NCBI RefSeq assembly: GCF_014201115.1
Contig: NZ_JACHDO010000001.1
Location: 4,464,001-4,528,000, forward strand
Reading direction: 5' to 3'
Source of the DNA: Nocardiopsis metallicus
GTDB taxonomy: Bacteria > Actinomycetota > Actinomycetes > Streptosporangiales > Streptosporangiaceae
Length of the DNA stretch: 64,000 nucleotides
In this document: positions 38,657 through 47,340 of the stretch, piece by piece
Layout: the number at the start of each line of letters is the position of its first letter
Position numbering within the stretch: the first letter of the stretch is position 1
Notes under the pieces: model-generated
Seen by the model: only the letters and a program-made list of their open reading frames with translations
Databases searched by the model: none
What the model was told of the DNA's origin: nothing
Position numbers and translations under genes: made by a program

Positions 38657-39928
38657 ATGTTGCGCCGCTTGGTAACACCCACAGTGCTGGCCGCCGGACT
38701 CGCGGCGGGGATGGTCACCGCCGCAGCGGTTCCGGCCGCAGCCGACACCCAGACCGAAGCACCCCAGACACAGGACATCGTCGCGGAGCTGGAGAACGAC
38801 GGGGTCTTCATCGATCCGTCGATCGACGGGGTCCCGGCCGCGGACGAGGCCGCTCTGGAGGCCGCCGCCGCGGGCTCCGACACACCCGTCTACTACGTCT
38901 TCCTGCCCTCGGAGGTCGCCACCTCCCAGGCCGGGGTGAACGCCGTGATGGAACCGGTCATGGCCGAGGTCGGCGACGGGGCCTACGGCGTGCTGGGCGG
39001 AAGCGAGAACTTCTACGTCACCTCACCCAACCTGGAGAACACCGACGCGATCAGGGAGCTGTCGCTCCGTGAGGGCGGAGACACCCCGAACCCGATCGAC
39101 ACCCTCGTGGCGATGCCCGACGCCGTCGAGACCACCGAGACCGCCAGTGAGGCCCCGGCCGGGGGCGGCGGTTCCGGCCTGGTGCTGCTCGCCATCCTCG
39201 CGATCATCGTCGCGGCCGGCGGCTGGTACGTCTACAACAGCCGCAAGAAGCGCGAGGCCGAGAAGGCGAAGCAGCTCGAGGAGATCAAGCAGATGGCCAC
39301 CGAGGACGTCGTCCGCCTCGGTGAGGACGTCGCCCGCCTGGAGATCGACCTGTCCAAGGTGGACGAGGCGACCCGCAGCGACTACTCGCGGGCCATGGAC
39401 TCCTACGACCAGGCCAAGTCCCTGCTGGACACCATCCAGGAACCCGAACAGGTCAAGATGGTGACCGGCGCCCTGGAGGACGGCCGCTACTACATGACCG
39501 CCACCCGGGCCCGGATGAACGGCGACCCGGTGCCCGCGCGGCGCGGTCCCTGTTTCTTCAACCCGCAGCACGGCCCGTCCAGCGAGGACGTCACCTGGGC
39601 CCCGCCCGGCGGCTCGCCCCGGTCGGTGACCGCGTGCCCGGTCTGCGCCCAGGCGGTGCGCACCGGCGGCCAGCCGGACGTGCGCATGGTCGAGGTCGAC
39701 GGTGAGCGCCGCCCGTACTACGACGCGGGTCCGGCCTACTCGCCCTACGCCGGCGGCTACTTCGGCATGAACATGATGATGGGCATGTTCACCGGCATGA
39801 TGATGGGCTCCATGATGGGGTCGATGATGGGCGGCGGCATGATGGGCGCCGGTGAGGACATGGGCGACGCGGGCGGCGACTTCGACGGCGGCGGAGACTT
39901 CGGGGACTTCGGCGGCTTCGACTTCTAG
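38657..39928 (+). CDS. Exported/membrane protein with Cys pairs and Met-Gly-rich C-terminus
   Basis: 423 aa, function unknown. Signal peptide at the start (MLRRLVTPTVLAAGLAAGMV... AAADT). The extracellular half (about 30-150) ends in a Gly-rich linker, then one membrane helix (LVLLAILAIIVAAGGWYVY). Inside follow a coiled coil (KKREAEKAKQLEEIKQMATE; VARLEIDLSKVDEATRSDY), a small Cys-containing module (RRGPCFFNPQHGPSS; TACPVCAQAV) and a striking tail GMNMMMGMFTGMMMGSMM then GSMMGGGMMGAG, closed by Asp/Gly repeats (GGDFDGGGDF, GGFDF). ATG 38657 is chosen because GGGAGGCGAGAGGAA and the signal peptide both fit; the longer frame from 38543 is rejected. The resemblance to TPM-type proteins is only in layout. 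Confidence 0.8.
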   Translation: MLRRLVTPTVLAAGLAAGMVTAAAVPAAADTQTEAPQTQDIVAELENDGVFIDPSIDGVPAADEAALEAAAAGSDTPVYYVFLPSEVATSQAGVNAVMEPVMAEVGDGAYGVLGGSENFYVTSPNLENTDAIRELSLREGGDTPNPIDTLVAMPDAVETTETASEAPAGGGGSGLVLLAILAIIVAAGGWYVYNSRKKREAEKAKQLEEIKQMATEDVVRLGEDVARLEIDLSKVDEATRSDYSRAMDSYDQAKSLLDTIQEPEQVKMVTGALEDGRYYMTATRARMNGDPVPARRGPCFFNPQHGPSSEDVTWAPPGGSPRSVTACPVCAQAVRTGGQPDVRMVEVDGERRPYYDAGPAYSPYAGGYFGMNMMMGMFTGMMMGSMMGSMMGGGMMGAGEDMGDAGGDFDGGGDFGDFGGFDF

Positions 39929-39980
39929 CCGGTCCGCGCGGACCAGGACGCACGAGCAGAACGCACGGAGCGGGACACCA

Positions 39981-40009
39981 GGGCTCCGGGAGGCTTCCTC
40001 CCGGAGCCC
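39981..40009. terminator. Bidirectional terminator
   Basis: Perfect 13-bp stem GGGCTCCGGGAGG / CCTCCCGGAGCCC, 3-nt loop, followed by TTT; between convergent genes ending at 39928 and 40017. Confidence 0.88.
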
Positions 40010-40016
40010 TTTGCCG

Positions 40017-40673
40017 TCAGCTGGCGGCCGCGTCCTCCAGGGCGCCGTCCGGCCAGAGGCGCTCGGCCCAGCGGTGGACGGCCGCAGCGGTCTGCCCCGG
40101 AGCGGACCCGGTGGTGTCGAGCAGGGTGACGGGAGGCCGCAGCCGACTCGCCTCGGTGCGCAGCCAGTCCTGGTGTTCCAACGTCTCGATGATCCGCTCC
40201 TCGTCCCAGCCGCGCCAGGCCGGGCGGGCCCGTAGCCGGGCGGTGAGGACACCGGGCTCACAGGTCAGGGCGAGGTAGTGCACCCCGGCGAAGAGCGCGC
40301 GCTCGGGCAGGTGCTCCAGTTCCGGCGGGGCAACGGTCCCGCACAGCACGACCGGCCGCCCGCTCTGCTGCACCATGGCGGCGGTACGCAGCCAGGTGGA
40401 GCGGAACAGTCTGTGGTCGTCGGCGGGGTCGCGCAGTCCGCCCACCCAGAGCAGGTCCTGTTCGAGCACGACGAAACGCTGCCCCAGGCGACCCAGGAGC
40501 TCCCGGGCCACAGTGGACTTCCCGGTGCCGCTGGGACCGGTAACGCACAGGAGCGGAAGCCGCAGGAAGGGGCGGGTACGACCGCAGGAGGCGCAGCGCA
40601 GCAGGTGCTCCCCGCCACCGGCGTCCGGGTCCCCGTCCCACTCCCCGCAGCGCGTACAGATCAGCGGGTGCAC
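40017..40673 (-). CDS. Zinc-ribbon plus P-loop nucleoside-kinase-like protein
   Basis: 218 aa. The N-terminus has two CxxC pairs (CTRCGEWDGD and CASCGRTRPF) forming a zinc ribbon; then comes a P-loop GPSGTGKST (Walker A), LLWVGGLRDPADDHRLFR and the Asp/Arg-rich helices of small-molecule kinases (LTARLRARPAWRGWDEERI). No substrate is known. GTG 40673 is chosen (CGGAG upstream); the longer frame would cover the next gene. The adjacent upstream gene also encodes a zinc ribbon, so they may be co-expressed. Confidence 0.78.
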   Translation of the reverse strand: MHPLICTRCGEWDGDPDAGGGEHLLRCASCGRTRPFLRLPLLCVTGPSGTGKSTVARELLGRLGQRFVVLEQDLLWVGGLRDPADDHRLFRSTWLRTAAMVQQSGRPVVLCGTVAPPELEHLPERALFAGVHYLALTCEPGVLTARLRARPAWRGWDEERIIETLEHQDWLRTEASRLRPPVTLLDTTGSAPGQTAAAVHRWAERLWPDGALEDAAAS

Positions 40674-40689
40674 GGCTGCTCGGCTCCGA

Positions 40690-40986
40690 TCAGTCGAAGA
40701 GCTGTTCCAGGAAGCCCTTGCGTCGACGGCGGTAGGGGCGGGGCGAGTCCCGATAGCCGCCGTAGCCGGGCGGGGAGTCGGGGTAGGCGCGCTGCGGCTG
40801 CCCCGGGTAGGGCGGCGGCGCCTGGGGGTCTGGAGGGACGGCCCCGTAGTGGCGCTGTTCCGCGGCGACGACGCGCTCCAGTTCACCACGGTCCAGGAAG
40901 ATCCCCTGGCAGCCGTCACACCGTTCGATGTGGACGCCCTGGCGGTCGAAGGTACGCATCTGGTTTTGGCACTTCGGACAGATCAC
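40690..40986 (-). CDS. TFIIB-type zinc-ribbon small protein
   Basis: 98 aa. ICPKCQNQMRTFDRQGVHIERCDGCQGIFLDRGELE is the zf-TFIIB pattern (CPKC ... CDGC, then IFLDRGELE). The rest is Pro/Tyr-rich (PPPYPGQPQRAYPDSPPGYGGY) and ends in a basic RRRRKGFLEQLFD segment. Function unknown; 16 nt upstream of the next minus-strand gene. Confidence 0.85.
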   Translation of the reverse strand: MICPKCQNQMRTFDRQGVHIERCDGCQGIFLDRGELERVVAAEQRHYGAVPPDPQAPPPYPGQPQRAYPDSPPGYGGYRDSPRPYRRRRKGFLEQLFD

Positions 40987-41115
40987 ACCGGAAAAGTACG
41001 CCGGTCGCCGTCAAGAACCGGTAAGGAGCCGGCCTCCTGCCTGGCGGCCGCGCCGGGGCCGCCCTCCGTGTGTCCTGCACTGCCACACGGCGGCGGCCCG
41101 GAACACCTCGGCCCG

Positions 41116-42498
41116 CTACTCCGGGGAGGCGAGCATGAGGGAGCGCGCGGCCTCGGTGACGCTGCCGGACAGCGACGGGTACACCGAGAAGGTGTGCGCG
41201 ATGTCGTCGACGGTCAGGCGCTGCTGGACCGCGATGGACACGCCCAGGATGAGCTCGCTGGCGCGCGGGCCGACGATGACGCCGCCCAGGACGATGCCGG
41301 TGTGCTGGCGGCAGATGAGCTTGACGAAGCCGTCCTTGACCTCGTTCATCTTGGCGCGCGGGTTGGTGTTCAGCGGCAGGGTGACGGTACGGCCGTCGAT
41401 GCGGCCGCTGCGCACGTCGTCCTCGCTGGCTCCCACGGCGGCCAGTTCGGGGTGGGTGAACACGGTGGAGGCGACGGTGGACAGCTGCAGCGGGGACACG
41501 GCCTCGCCGAGCGCGTGCCACATGGCGATCCGGCCCTGCATGGCGGCCACGGAAGCCAGCATGTTCACGCCGGTGCAGTCACCCGCGGCGTAGACGCCGG
41601 GGACGGTGGTCCGGGAGACGCGGTCTACCTCGACGAACCCGCCCTTGCCCAGCCGGACCCCGGCCTCCTCCAGGCCCAGGCCCTCGGTGTTGGGGATCAT
41701 GCCGACGGTCATCAGACAGTGGCTGCCGTCGACGGTCCGGCCGTCGGAGAGGGTGACCCGGACACCGTCCTCGGTGCGCACGACCGACTCGGCGCGGGTC
41801 TGGTTGAGGATGGTCATGCCGCGGCGGGCGAAGACCTCCTCCAGCACCTCGGCGGCGTCGGAGTCCTGCGTGGGCATGACCAGGTTGCGCGAGGAGACGA
41901 GGGTCACGTTCGACCCCAGGGCCTGGTAGGCGCTGGCGAACTCGGCGCCGGTGACACCGGAGCCGACCACGATCAGTTCCTCGGGCAGCTCCTCCAGCTC
42001 GTAGAGGTGGCGCCAGGTCAGGATGCGCTCTCCGTCGGGCTTGGCGGTGGGCAGCTCGCGGGGGTGGGCGCCGGTGGCGATGAGGACGACGTCGGCGCGG
42101 ATGCGGCGTTCGCCGACGGCGACGATGTGCGGGTCGACCAGGCGGGCCTCCCCGATGACGACCTCGACGCCCTCCTTGATCAGGCGGGCGCGGGTGTCGT
42201 CGGACTGGGCCTGGGCCAGGCGTTTGATCCGCGCGTTGATCTGGTCGATGTCGACCTCGACAGCGGCCTTGTTGTCCTCCGCCTCGGGCACGTGGATGCC
42301 CAGGCTGGCGGACTCGCGTACGTACGTGGTCCGGGTGGAGGTGGCGATGAGGCTCTTGGAGGGGACGCAGTCGGTGAGGACGCAGGCGCCGCCGATGCCG
42401 TCGCGCTCCACCACAGTCACGTCCGCGCCGAGCTGCGCGGCGACCAGCGCCGGCTCATAGCCCCCGGGCCCGCCACCGATGATCACGACCTTCGTCAC
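41116..42498 (-). CDS. lpdA: NAD(P)H-quinone dehydrogenase, LpdA type (flavoprotein disulfide reductase fold)
   Basis: 460 aa. FAD motif GGGPGGYEPALVAAQ, the disulfide region GGACVLTDCVPSKSL, and NAD(P) motif VVGSGVTGAEFASAYQALG. The normal C-terminal HPTxxE base pair is replaced by VYPSLSGSVTEAA, as in mycobacterial LpdA (Rv3303c), which reduces quinones and not lipoamide. GTG 42498 with GAGGAAGC before it; the frame from 42576 is longer but its extra codons are unlike the family. Divergent from the purine nucleoside phosphorylase gene. Confidence 0.88.
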   Translation of the reverse strand: MTKVVIIGGGPGGYEPALVAAQLGADVTVVERDGIGGACVLTDCVPSKSLIATSTRTTYVRESASLGIHVPEAEDNKAAVEVDIDQINARIKRLAQAQSDDTRARLIKEGVEVVIGEARLVDPHIVAVGERRIRADVVLIATGAHPRELPTAKPDGERILTWRHLYELEELPEELIVVGSGVTGAEFASAYQALGSNVTLVSSRNLVMPTQDSDAAEVLEEVFARRGMTILNQTRAESVVRTEDGVRVTLSDGRTVDGSHCLMTVGMIPNTEGLGLEEAGVRLGKGGFVEVDRVSRTTVPGVYAAGDCTGVNMLASVAAMQGRIAMWHALGEAVSPLQLSTVASTVFTHPELAAVGASEDDVRSGRIDGRTVTLPLNTNPRAKMNEVKDGFVKLICRQHTGIVLGGVIVGPRASELILGVSIAVQQRLTVDDIAHTFSVYPSLSGSVTEAARSLMLASPE

Positions 42499-42808
42499 GC
42501 TGCTTCCTCCCTCTGCGGGCGATGCGGCACACCCGTTCCCGGTCCGGGGCGATATTCGGGCATGGCAGGGCACCACCTGGTTTTATCGCTTCACCCCATT
42601 GTCGGCCATGTCCACTGTCGAAAACCGCAGCCACCCCGGCCGAAACGCCTTGTCTCCCCGGGGAGTGGCCTACCGGACCCCTACCTGACCTCGGCCGATG
42701 CGACGAAGGACACGTGATTCAGGTCGCCGAGGTCACCCAAGGTGACGTGCACATTCCGCCCTCCGAACACTCTGCGTTGCGTTCCGGAACAATTTGGCTA
42801 CACAGGGG

Positions 42809-42814
42809 TAGCAT
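42809..42814 (+). promoter_or_regulatory. -10 box of punA (leaderless)
   Basis: TAGCAT ends 7 nt before the GTG start at 42822, so translation likely begins at the first base of the mRNA; no Shine-Dalgarno is visible. Confidence 0.5.
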
Positions 42815-42821
42815 CCGACTT

Positions 42822-43655
42822 GTGAGCGAATCAGAGCAGCCGCCCCAGCCGCCCCAGACCACCGGCGAGGCGAAACGACTGGCGGACTCCGCCGCGAAGG
42901 AACTCCTGTCCCGGGCCGGAGCAGACAGTTTCGATGCCCTGGTGGTGCTCGGCTCCGGCTGGGCGGGCGCGGTGGACACACTGGGCACGCCCGACATCGA
43001 ATTCGACGCGACCGAGCTGCCCGGCTTCGTGGCACCCGGCGCCGAAGGGCACAGCGGCAAGGTCCGCAGCATGTGGGTGGGTGAGAAACGCGTGGTCGTG
43101 TTCATGGGCCGCGTCCACGTCTACGAGGGCTTCGGCCCGATGGTCGCCACGCACGCGGTGCGGACCGGGATCGCCGCGGGGGCCCGGATCGCGGTACTGA
43201 CCGGGTCGGCGGGATCGCTGCGCACCGACTACCAGCCGGGACAGCCGGTGGTACTGCGCGACCACGTCAACCTCACCTCGCAGTCCCCGCTGGCCGGTGC
43301 CGACTTCGTCGACCTGACCCAGGCCTACAGCGAGCGGCTGCGCCAGATCATCCACGGGGTGGACGCCTCCCTGGCCGAGGGCGTGTACGTGTCCACCACG
43401 GGTCCGCAGCTGCAGACCCCGGCCGAGCTGAAGGTGCTGCGCCAGGCGGGCGCGGACGTGGTCGGGCGCTCGATCGCGCTGGAGACCATCGCCGCGGTGG
43501 AGATGGGCGCCGAGGTGCTGGGGCTGTCCATGGTCAGCAACGACGCGGTGGGCGCGGTGCTGGACCCCTTCGAGGAGGATCGCGCCCTGGAGATCGTCAC
43601 CCAGCGAGCGCGCCGGCTCGGTGAACTGCTGAACCGGGTGATCGCCGCGGCCTGA
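42822..43655 (+). CDS. punA: Purine nucleoside phosphorylase
   Basis: 277 aa, cleaves inosine/guanosine with phosphate (trimeric PNP type). Phosphate/substrate loops: VVLGSGWAGAV, FMGRVHVYEGF, LTGSAGSLRTDYQPGQPV, DHVNLTSQSPL, YVSTTGPQLQTPAE (ends E), GRSIALETIAAVEMGAEVLGLSMVSNDAVG with the purine-binding Glu and Asn. Works with adenosine deaminase (44838-45935) in purine salvage. A stem-loop follows the stop. Confidence 0.95.
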   Translation: MSESEQPPQPPQTTGEAKRLADSAAKELLSRAGADSFDALVVLGSGWAGAVDTLGTPDIEFDATELPGFVAPGAEGHSGKVRSMWVGEKRVVVFMGRVHVYEGFGPMVATHAVRTGIAAGARIAVLTGSAGSLRTDYQPGQPVVLRDHVNLTSQSPLAGADFVDLTQAYSERLRQIIHGVDASLAEGVYVSTTGPQLQTPAELKVLRQAGADVVGRSIALETIAAVEMGAEVLGLSMVSNDAVGAVLDPFEEDRALEIVTQRARRLGELLNRVIAAA

Positions 43656-43692
43656 GCGCCGAGGGCTCCGACAGGAAAAGCCTCCCGCACAG

Positions 43693-43726
43693 CACGAAGC
43701 CCGGCGGCGACCGCCGGGCTTTCGTG
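43693..43726 (+). terminator. Intrinsic terminator after punA
   Basis: AAGCCCGGCGG / CCGCCGGGCTT (43697-43707 with 43711-43721) within a longer near-perfect inverted repeat ending CTTTCGTG. Confidence 0.85.
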
Positions 43727-44054
43727 TGCGCTTGGAGACTGGAGAGGCGTGCTTGCCCGGATGGGACAAGCGAGAGGGGTTGGGGCGCCTTCGACCGGCC
43801 CCGGCGTGTCCGGTACCGGCGTGGCGAGCGTACATCCCGAGGCCATGGGATGGACGGTACCGGCCGCAGGTCCGGTCGAAGGCGGTGCTTTCCCCGGTGC
43901 CGTCGTGCGCTCAGGATCCCCGCAGACCCCGTTGGACTAGCGCTGACGACACCTTCTCTTCCCGATATTCAGTTGAACCGCGCGCGTCGCCTTTGGAGGA
44001 AGATCCGGGTGGGTGGCCATCCGCGCGAAGCCCGCCCACCCGGAACATTCTCCC
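43727..44054. other. Mostly non-coding region beside an orphan iron box
   Basis: About 330 bp. Plus-strand frames look like Arg/Pro shadows. The only suggestive element is a 45-aa minus-strand ORF (43911-44048), starting MFRVGGLRADGHPPG, 6 nt after the iron box and behind GGGAG. It has no recognisable family and may be the remnant of a lost iron-regulated gene. Confidence 0.4.
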
Positions 44055-44073
44055 TTAGGCATGCCTAACCTAA
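44055..44073 (-). promoter_or_regulatory. IdeR/DmdR iron box
   Basis: Minus-strand TTAGGTTAGGCATGCCTAA matches the consensus TTAGGTTAGGCTAACCTAA at 16 of 19 positions, with the left 11 perfect. In actinobacteria this is the binding site of the iron-dependent repressors IdeR/DmdR. It normally precedes siderophore or iron-storage genes, but none is beside it. Confidence 0.75.
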
Positions 44074-44110
44074 CCAGAATCCCGGGGGGCTCGTCAACCC
44101 CACGCCCCGA

Positions 44111-44152
44111 AAACGAAGAACCCGGCCCCCGCGCACCGCGCGGGAACCGGGT
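44111..44152 (-). terminator. Terminator of the minus-strand PH gene
   Basis: Two-part stem ACCCGG...CCGGGT enclosing CCGCGC...GCGCGG; on the minus strand it is followed by TTCTTCGTTTTC, a U-rich tail for the gene ending at 44203. Confidence 0.7.
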
Positions 44153-44202
44153 CCGGTCCGGGGAGAAGCGTCCCGCCCGGCAAGAACACGGGCCAGCAGA
44201 AC

Positions 44203-44838
44203 TCAGGCCAGGAGGAACACGGCCCCGAGCAGCAGGAGGGGCACCGCCAGGACGACGACGACCTCGACCGGCACCATCGTCTGCGGGCGGTCCTCGGCGC
44301 CCAGCGCGGCCGGGCCCTCCTCACGGACCTCCTTGATGGGGCCGCTCAGCGGACGCGCCTTGTACCGCTCCGCGTCCCGGCGCAGGTCGCGGGCGGCCAG
44401 GTCCACTGGGCGCATCTGGGTCGGATCCCTGTCGTCGTCGGGGTCCAGGTAGCCCGACTCCCGGCGCATGTTCTCGCGGACCTTGGCCCGCTTGGTCTCG
44501 CGCAGGGGCCAGGAGCGCAGCACCTGCTCGGGGGTGTGCACCCGCAGCACGTCGACCACGTCCACCCACTGCACGGCCGCCCACGGCACGAAGGTCTCGC
44601 GCAGCGGGTTGACCATCCGGATGCCCCGCTCCGTGGAGACCACCCGAGGGCGCAGCCACACGACGTAGACGACGGCGATGCTCAGGACCAGAACGGCCCC
44701 GGCGATCCAGGCCATCCGGTCCTGACCGCGCAGCACCACGTCCAGCAGGAGCAGGACCGCGATGACCACCCACCCGATCGCCATCACCCGGGAGGAGGTG
44801 GAGTAGTGCGTGGTGGGCGCGCCGTCGGATCCGGCCAT
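44203..44838 (-). CDS. PH-domain-like membrane protein
   Basis: 211 aa. Two N-terminal hydrophobic helices (MAIGWVVIAVLLLLDVVL, MAWIAGAVLVLSIAVVYVVW) precede a bacterial PH domain (VVSTERGIRMVNPLRETFVPWAAVQW), and a C-terminal helix (VPVEVVVVLAVPLLLLGAVFLL) closes it. Unknown role. ATG 44838 overlaps the adenosine deaminase stop (ATGA), so the two are translated together. Confidence 0.82.
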   Translation of the reverse strand: MAGSDGAPTTHYSTSSRVMAIGWVVIAVLLLLDVVLRGQDRMAWIAGAVLVLSIAVVYVVWLRPRVVSTERGIRMVNPLRETFVPWAAVQWVDVVDVLRVHTPEQVLRSWPLRETKRAKVRENMRRESGYLDPDDDRDPTQMRPVDLAARDLRRDAERYKARPLSGPIKEVREEGPAALGAEDRPQTMVPVEVVVVLAVPLLLLGAVFLLA

Positions 44839-45935
44839 CAGTGGGTCGCCCACTTCAACTGCGCGAACCCGGGCTTGATGATCCCGTTGATCAGTGCCAG
44901 CCGCTCGTCGAAGGGCAGGAAGGCCGACTTCATGGCGTTGACCGTGAACCACTGGAGGTCGTCCCAGTCGTAGCCGAAGGCCTCGCTCAGCTTGGCGAAC
45001 TCCTCCGACAGGGTGACCCCGCTCTGGAGGCGGTTGTCCGTGTTGACCGTGACCCGGAAGCGCAGGTCGTGCAGGAGCTTGATCGGGTGCTCGGCGATGG
45101 AGTCGGCGGCACCGGTCTGCACGTTGGAGCTGGGGCACATCTCCAACGGGACGCGCTTGTCGCGCACGTACTGGGCGAGGCGGCCCAGCCGCGGCACGCC
45201 GTTCTCGTTGGTGGTGATGTCGTCGACGATGCGCACACCGTGGCCGAGGCGGTCGCAGCCGCACCACTGGAGCGCCTCCCAGATGGAGGGCAGGCCGAAG
45301 GCCTCACCGGCGTGGATGGTGAAGTGGAAGTTCTCCCGGCGCAGGTACTCGAAGGCGTCCAGGTGACGGGTGGGCGGGTTGCCCGCCTCCGCGCCGGCGA
45401 TGTCGAATCCGGACACCCCGGCGTCGCGGTAGCGGACCGCGAGCTCGGCGATCTCCGAGGAACGGGCCGCGTGCCGCATGGCGGTCACCAGCTGCCCGGT
45501 GCGGATGCTGCGGCCCGAGTCCGCCGCGCGCTTCTCCCCCAGTTCGAGCCCTTCCTGGACGGCCTCGACGACCTCCTCCAGGGTGAGCCCGCCCTCCAGG
45601 TGCTGTTCGGGGGCGTAGCGCTGCTCGGCGTAGACCACACCGTCGGCGGCCAGGTCCTCGGCGGCCTCGGCGGCGACCCGCACCAGGGCGTCACGGCTCT
45701 GCATGACCGCGGTGGTGTGCGCGAAGGTCTCCAGGTAGCGCTCCAGCGACCCGGAGTCGGAGGCGTCCCGGAACCAACGCCCGAGCTCGGCCGGATCGTA
45801 GGTGGGCAGGCCCTTGTACCCGGCCTCCTGGGCCAGTTCGACGACCGTGGACGGGCGCAGGCCGCCGTCGAGGTGGTCGTGCAGGAGCACCTTCGGTGCC
45901 CGCCGGATCTGTTCGACTGTGAGTGGCTGGTTCAT
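44838..45935 (-). CDS. add: Adenosine deaminase
   Basis: 365 aa, hydrolyses adenosine to inosine using zinc. Zn ligands HDHLDGG (about 19-21), GEAFG with catalytic Glu (HAGEAFGLPS), DRLGHGVRI and TVNTDNRL. All catalytic positions are present; the NTDN variant (usual NTDD) is common in actinobacterial enzymes. Promoter-proximal gene of an add-PH pair. Confidence 0.95.
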   Translation of the reverse strand: MNQPLTVEQIRRAPKVLLHDHLDGGLRPSTVVELAQEAGYKGLPTYDPAELGRWFRDASDSGSLERYLETFAHTTAVMQSRDALVRVAAEAAEDLAADGVVYAEQRYAPEQHLEGGLTLEEVVEAVQEGLELGEKRAADSGRSIRTGQLVTAMRHAARSSEIAELAVRYRDAGVSGFDIAGAEAGNPPTRHLDAFEYLRRENFHFTIHAGEAFGLPSIWEALQWCGCDRLGHGVRIVDDITTNENGVPRLGRLAQYVRDKRVPLEMCPSSNVQTGAADSIAEHPIKLLHDLRFRVTVNTDNRLQSGVTLSEEFAKLSEAFGYDWDDLQWFTVNAMKSAFLPFDERLALINGIIKPGFAQLKWATH

Positions 45936-46077
45936 CTATCCAGAATGCCACCGGGCGGTGATGGCCCCCGACACGGCGACACGAAGTTACCGAAAATCCG
46001 GCAGAAGCCGCCGGTCAGCGCCGGGCCCCGGCCACGCGGACGATCGGGCTGGAACGGCGATCAGGGCGGGACCGCGA

Positions 46078-47313
46078 TCAGGCCAGGGCCTCGCTGTCCA
46101 CCCGCATGCCCTCGGGGGCGTGCTCCCACAGCGCGGTGAGGGCGGTGGTCGCCATCAGGCGGGTGCCCACCCCGATCGCGCGCTCGTCCACGTCGAAGCT
46201 GCCCCGGTGCAGGTCCAGCATGGGCCCGCTCCAGTCCGGGGAGTGGGTGCCCAGCCGGGCCAGCGCGCCGGGTGCGTGCTCCAGGTACCAGGCGAAGTCC
46301 TCCCCGCCCAGGCTCTGCGGGGTCGGCCCGACGGCGTCGGACCCCAGGGCCGACGTGGCGGCCTCGCGCATGATGTCCACGCTGCGCGCCTCGTTGATGG
46401 TGGGCGGAACACCCCGGCGGTAGGTGACCTCGGCGTCGGCGCCGTAGGCGGAGGCGACCGACTCCACCAGTCCCTTGAGGATGTCCGGGGCGGCGTGCCA
46501 GGCCTCGTCGTCCAGGCAGCGCACGGTGCCCTCGGCGACGGCGTCGTCCGGAATGACGTTGGGCGCCGAGCCCGCGCTGATCCGGCCCCACACCAGGCTG
46601 AACCCGGCCCGGGGGTCGATGCGGCGGGAGAGCGCGGCGGGTAGTTCGGTGACGATCTTGCCGAGCGCGTAGACGAGGTCGGAGGTCAGGTGCGGGCGGG
46701 CGGTGTGCCCGCCCGGCCCGGACAGGCGCACCATGATCTGGTCGCAGGCGGCGGTGATGCCGCCGGTGCGCAGGCCCACCCTGCCCACGACCTGCCGGGG
46801 GTCGCAGTGCAGGGCGAAGATGCGGTCCACGCCGTCCATGCCGCCGGCCTTGACGACCTCCACCGCCCCGCCGGGAAGCTCCTCGGCGGGCTGGAAGAGG
46901 AGCCGGACGCGGCCCGGCAGGGCACCGGCGCGGTCCTGCTGGGCGAGGAAGATCCCCGTGGCCAGCAGGACCGTGGTGTGCACGTCGTGTCCGCAGGCGT
47001 GCGCGACGCCGGGGACGGTGGAACGGTAGGGAACGTCTTTTTCGTCGGTGAGGGGGAGCGCGTCGATGTCGGCGCGCAGGGCGACCGTGGCGCCGGGGCC
47101 GTCGCCGATGTCGCAGATCAGACCGGTGCCCTGGGGGAGGGTACGGGGTTGCAGTCCGACCTGGCGCAGCCGTTCGGCCAGCCGGCCCGTGGTGCGGTGC
47201 TCGGCGAAGGCGAGCTCCGGGTGCATGTGCAGGTCCCGTCGAAAGCCCGTGAGCTCCCGCTCATGGCGCGCCAGAAAAGCGGTCAACTGTTCCGGCAGGT
47301 CACGTCCCTGCAT
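46078..47313 (-). CDS. M20 family amidohydrolase
   Basis: 411 aa, metal-dependent amide hydrolase (IAA-amino acid/N-acyl amino acid hydrolase group). ALRADIDALPL, HACGHDVHTT (metal ligands), QPAEELPGGA with Glu, GVPPTINEA and a C-terminal GGEDFAWYL. Substrate unknown. Transcribed behind the GCS2 gene, 27 bp apart, so probably an operon acting on gamma-glutamyl or amide compounds (inference). Confidence 0.9.
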   Translation of the reverse strand: MQGRDLPEQLTAFLARHERELTGFRRDLHMHPELAFAEHRTTGRLAERLRQVGLQPRTLPQGTGLICDIGDGPGATVALRADIDALPLTDEKDVPYRSTVPGVAHACGHDVHTTVLLATGIFLAQQDRAGALPGRVRLLFQPAEELPGGAVEVVKAGGMDGVDRIFALHCDPRQVVGRVGLRTGGITAACDQIMVRLSGPGGHTARPHLTSDLVYALGKIVTELPAALSRRIDPRAGFSLVWGRISAGSAPNVIPDDAVAEGTVRCLDDEAWHAAPDILKGLVESVASAYGADAEVTYRRGVPPTINEARSVDIMREAATSALGSDAVGPTPQSLGGEDFAWYLEHAPGALARLGTHSPDWSGPMLDLHRGSFDVDERAIGVGTRLMATTALTALWEHAPEGMRVDSEALA

Positions 47314-47340
47314 GCGAGGGTCCCCTCTTCGTTACACGTC

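Noticed and set aside
43724..44068. Three overlapping plus-strand ORFs after punA
   Set aside because: Arg-rich in all frames, no start signal; they lie just after the punA terminator.
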